This document shows positions 14,908-16,653 of a stretch of 16,653 nucleotides of DNA, piece by piece. The translations under genes and the position numbers were made by a program. How positions within the stretch are numbered: the first letter of the stretch is position 1; each line of letters starts with the position of its first letter. Origin of the DNA: JAYTQG01 sp043746815 (GTDB taxonomy: Bacteria; Actinomycetota; Thermoleophilia; Miltoncostaeales; Miltoncostaeaceae); contig JAYTQG010000227.1 of the NCBI GenBank assembly GCA_043746815.1, forward strand, positions 1-16,653, in the 5' to 3' direction. The notes under the pieces were generated by a model. That model was not told the DNA's origin, did not search any database, and worked only from the letters and a program-made list of their open reading frames with translations.

Positions 14908-16203
14908 ATGCGCCACACTTCCGATGTGAACTCCGCGACCGTCGTTGTTGATCCGCCGAGTCCGCTGCAACAGATCCTCAGTCGTGGACGCGTTCGGTCG
15001 ACGCTCACGATTCTCGGCCCGGCCTTTGTCGCCTCGGTCGCCTACGTGGACCCCGGGAACTTCGCGACCAACTTCGCGGCGGGGGCAGGCCACGGCTACC
15101 AGCTGGTCTGGGTAATCGTGATGGCAAACCTGATGGCGATGCTGGTGCAGTACCTGACGTCGAAGGCTGGCCTCGCGACCAGCCTCAGCCTTCCCGAGCT
15201 TTGCCAGAAGCGGTTCCCACGGCGAGCAAACCTGCTGCTGTGGGTTCAGGCCGAGATCATCGCCATGGCCACTGATTTGGCGGAGTTCGTCGGCGCGGCC
15301 CTGGGGCTGAACCTGGTCTTTGGGGTCCCGCTATTTCCGGCCGGGCTGATCACGGCCGTGGTTGCCTTCATCATCCTGGGCCTCGAACAGCGCGGCCACC
15401 GAAAGTTTGAACTCGCCGTGATTGCGCTGCTCGGCATTGTCGGGGCGGGCTTCCTCTATGTCTTCTTCGTTGCCGGTGGGCAGAGCTACACCGGGATCGC
15501 CGGGGGGCTTGTCCCGAGCCTGCATGGCAGCAACCAACTGGGCCTCACCGTTGGAATTATCGGGGCGACGGTCATGCCACACGTCGTCTACCTGCACTCG
15601 GCGCTTCAGAAAAATCGGATCCGTCCGGACGGGAACGGCGAGCGGCAGACGCTCCTGAAGTACAATCGGGTGGACTGCATTGTGGGACTGACCCTGGCGG
15701 GGATCGTCAACCTCGCGATGCTATGTATCGCGGCGGCGCTCTTCCACAAGCCCGGGCTCACCGGCATCAGCGAGCTTGGTCCGATTCACGACAACCTTGG
15801 CACGCTGGTCGGTGGCGGGGCAGCGCTGGCCTTCGGGGTGGCGCTGATGGCCTCCGGGCTCTCCTCGTCGAGCGTCGGCACCTACGCCGGACAGATCGTG
15901 ATGGCGGGCTTTATGAACTGGCGCATCCCGCTCTTGGCGCGGCGCCTGCTGACCATGGCTCCGTCACTGATCATCCTTGGGCTCGCCGTCAATACCAGCC
16001 AAGCACTGGTGCTCTCGCAGATTGTGCTCTCCTTCGGAATCCCGTTCGCCCTCGTTCCGCTGTTCCTGATCACGCGCAGTGCGAGCACGATGGGGGACAT
16101 GGTCAACCGCCGGGTGACGAACGTCGCCATGGCGATCGTGACTCTGATTATCACGTCGCTGAACGGATATCTGCTCTACGACACCGTTGCCGGGCTCCTC
16201 TAG
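14908..16203 (+). CDS. mntH: NRAMP-family manganese/divalent metal transporter
   Basis: An NRAMP secondary transporter of 431 residues importing Mn(II), and possibly Fe(II), with protons; inner membrane, about 11 helices. The metal-site DPGN motif (48-51, inside YVDPGNFATNFAAG) and the second metal-site region VMPHVVYLHSAL (222-233, with Met223 and His225) are intact. Other family landmarks include AEFVGAALGLNLVFGVPLF and GLSSSSVGTYAGQIVM. The start is ATG; a weak GAGAG precedes it. A TATGTT (14887-14892) about 15 nt upstream could be a -10 box, implying a very short leader. It faces mntR and is the likely target of MntR repression. Confidence 0.93.
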   Translation: MRHTSDVNSATVVVDPPSPLQQILSRGRVRSTLTILGPAFVASVAYVDPGNFATNFAAGAGHGYQLVWVIVMANLMAMLVQYLTSKAGLATSLSLPELCQKRFPRRANLLLWVQAEIIAMATDLAEFVGAALGLNLVFGVPLFPAGLITAVVAFIILGLEQRGHRKFELAVIALLGIVGAGFLYVFFVAGGQSYTGIAGGLVPSLHGSNQLGLTVGIIGATVMPHVVYLHSALQKNRIRPDGNGERQTLLKYNRVDCIVGLTLAGIVNLAMLCIAAALFHKPGLTGISELGPIHDNLGTLVGGGAALAFGVALMASGLSSSSVGTYAGQIVMAGFMNWRIPLLARRLLTMAPSLIILGLAVNTSQALVLSQIVLSFGIPFALVPLFLITRSASTMGDMVNRRVTNVAMAIVTLIITSLNGYLLYDTVAGLL

Positions 16204-16249
16204 TCGGAACCCCGCTGTCTGCCGCGGACATTTCTAAAACTAGCGGACG

Positions 16250-16302
16250 TTGCCGAAATGCCAACAGGCATGTTAGGGTCCCCTTTCATTAGGGCCACCT
16301 AA
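16250..16302 (+). promoter_or_regulatory. promoter with TTAGG/CCTAA metal-box-like repeats before an iron-binding protein gene
   Basis: TTGCCG (16250-16255) and TAGGGT (16274-16279), spaced 18 bp, form a plausible promoter. TTAGGG occurs at 16273-16278, over the -10 box, and again at 16289-16294, sixteen bases on. The second copy is part of TTAGG-GCCA-CCTAA (16289-16302). The TTAGG and CCTAA arms equal the outer arms of DtxR/IdeR iron boxes, but those have a 9-bp spacer, here 4. A further hairpin ATGCC-AACA-GGCAT lies at 16258-16271. Iron-dependent repression is the likely meaning. Confidence 0.5.
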
Positions 16303-16322
16303 CAACGGAGAGACCTCCCCCA

Positions 16323-16653
16323 ATGACGATTCATCCGAGCACTAACGGCAGAATCCGAATTTCAGGGATCGCCGCAACGACGGTGATTTCCCTCATCTGG
16401 GCGGGCACCGCCCGGGCGGCAGACTCGATCACCGTCTACAACGGCCAGCACGAACAGACCGTCGGCAAGCTCGTGAAGGACTTCACGAAGCGCACGGGAG
16501 TTGAGGTCAAGCTTCGCTCCGGCGGTGAGGCCGAGATGGCCAATCAAATTCTTCTCGAGGGATCCAGTTCACCTGCCGACGTGTTCATCGCACAGAACCC
16601 ACCAGCGCTTGAGGTTCTTCGCGAGAAGGGTCTGTTCGCGCCGGTTGATCCAG
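16323..16653 (+). CDS. Fe(3+) ABC transporter substrate-binding protein (3' end outside window)
   Basis: The 110 visible residues begin a periplasmic or surface iron-binding protein of the FbpA/FutA class, which hands ferric iron to an ABC importer. Residues 1-33 are a signal peptide (RIRISGIAATTVISLIWAG core, cleavage near ARAA). The mature start SITVYNGQHEQ carries the conserved His43 that is a ferric ligand in FbpA. GVEVKLRSGGEAE, LLEGSSSPADVFIAQNPPALE and LFAPVDP follow the family pattern. The tyrosine ligands lie beyond the right edge. The start is ATG; the nearest GGAG (16307-16310) is about 12 nt upstream, longer than usual. Membrane and ATPase genes presumably follow. Confidence 0.85.
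   Translation, partial: MTIHPSTNGRIRISGIAATTVISLIWAGTARAADSITVYNGQHEQTVGKLVKDFTKRTGVEVKLRSGGEAEMANQILLEGSSSPADVFIAQNPPALEVLREKGLFAPVDP

Overview
The window is high-GC DNA with GTG and TTG starts beside ATG, short -10-like boxes just upstream of several starts, and secreted proteins typical of actinobacteria. The N-terminal beta-propeller plus C-terminal module of the secreted protein at 10933-12312, the LuxR/LAL regulator and the tandem-HD phosphohydrolase recall Thermoleophilia/Solirubrobacterales. This placement is inference from gene style; no marker gene is present. There is no rRNA, tRNA, CRISPR array, insertion sequence or phage gene, so it reads as ordinary chromosome.

Layout. (1) Positions 1-3895, minus strand: a DUF937-transmembrane-fasciclin surface protein, a RecQ helicase, and an alpha/beta hydrolase cut by the left edge; the last two overlap as ATGA. 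(2) Positions 4115-8195, plus strand: homoserine dehydrogenase (hom, with ACT domain), divergent from the fasciclin gene, then a large LuxR-type (LAL) ATPase-like regulator whose P-loop is degenerate. (3) Positions 8196-10827: a 292-bp stretch without a gene, then an unrecognised two-domain protein on the plus strand. It converges on a tandem HD/HD-GYP phosphohydrolase, and their 24-bp overlap is itself a dyad carrying both stop codons. (4) Positions 10828-13073, minus strand: palindromes upstream of the HD-GYP gene, a secreted beta-propeller protein and a small lipoprotein. (5) Positions 13240-16653: a metal-homeostasis region. A stand-alone 5'-3' exonuclease is translationally coupled to mntR (minus strand), mntH (NRAMP Mn transporter) is divergent from it, and after a repeat-rich promoter comes the start of an iron ABC transporter substrate-binding protein, cut by the right edge.

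How the genes fit together. MntR carries both residues that distinguish Mn sensors from Fe sensors and faces mntH across a short intergenic region with a tandem repeat, so an Mn-uptake switch is the clearest functional unit. The adjacent iron-binding protein has its own TTAGG/CCTAA-type site. No defence system or wholly new system can be demonstrated. The items most worth a second look are the DUF937-FAS1 architecture, the degenerate LAL regulator, the unrecognised 8488-9426 gene, the palindromic stop-codon overlap, and the regulatory palindromes. Several of the longest open frames begin upstream of the likely true starts, and these are corrected here.
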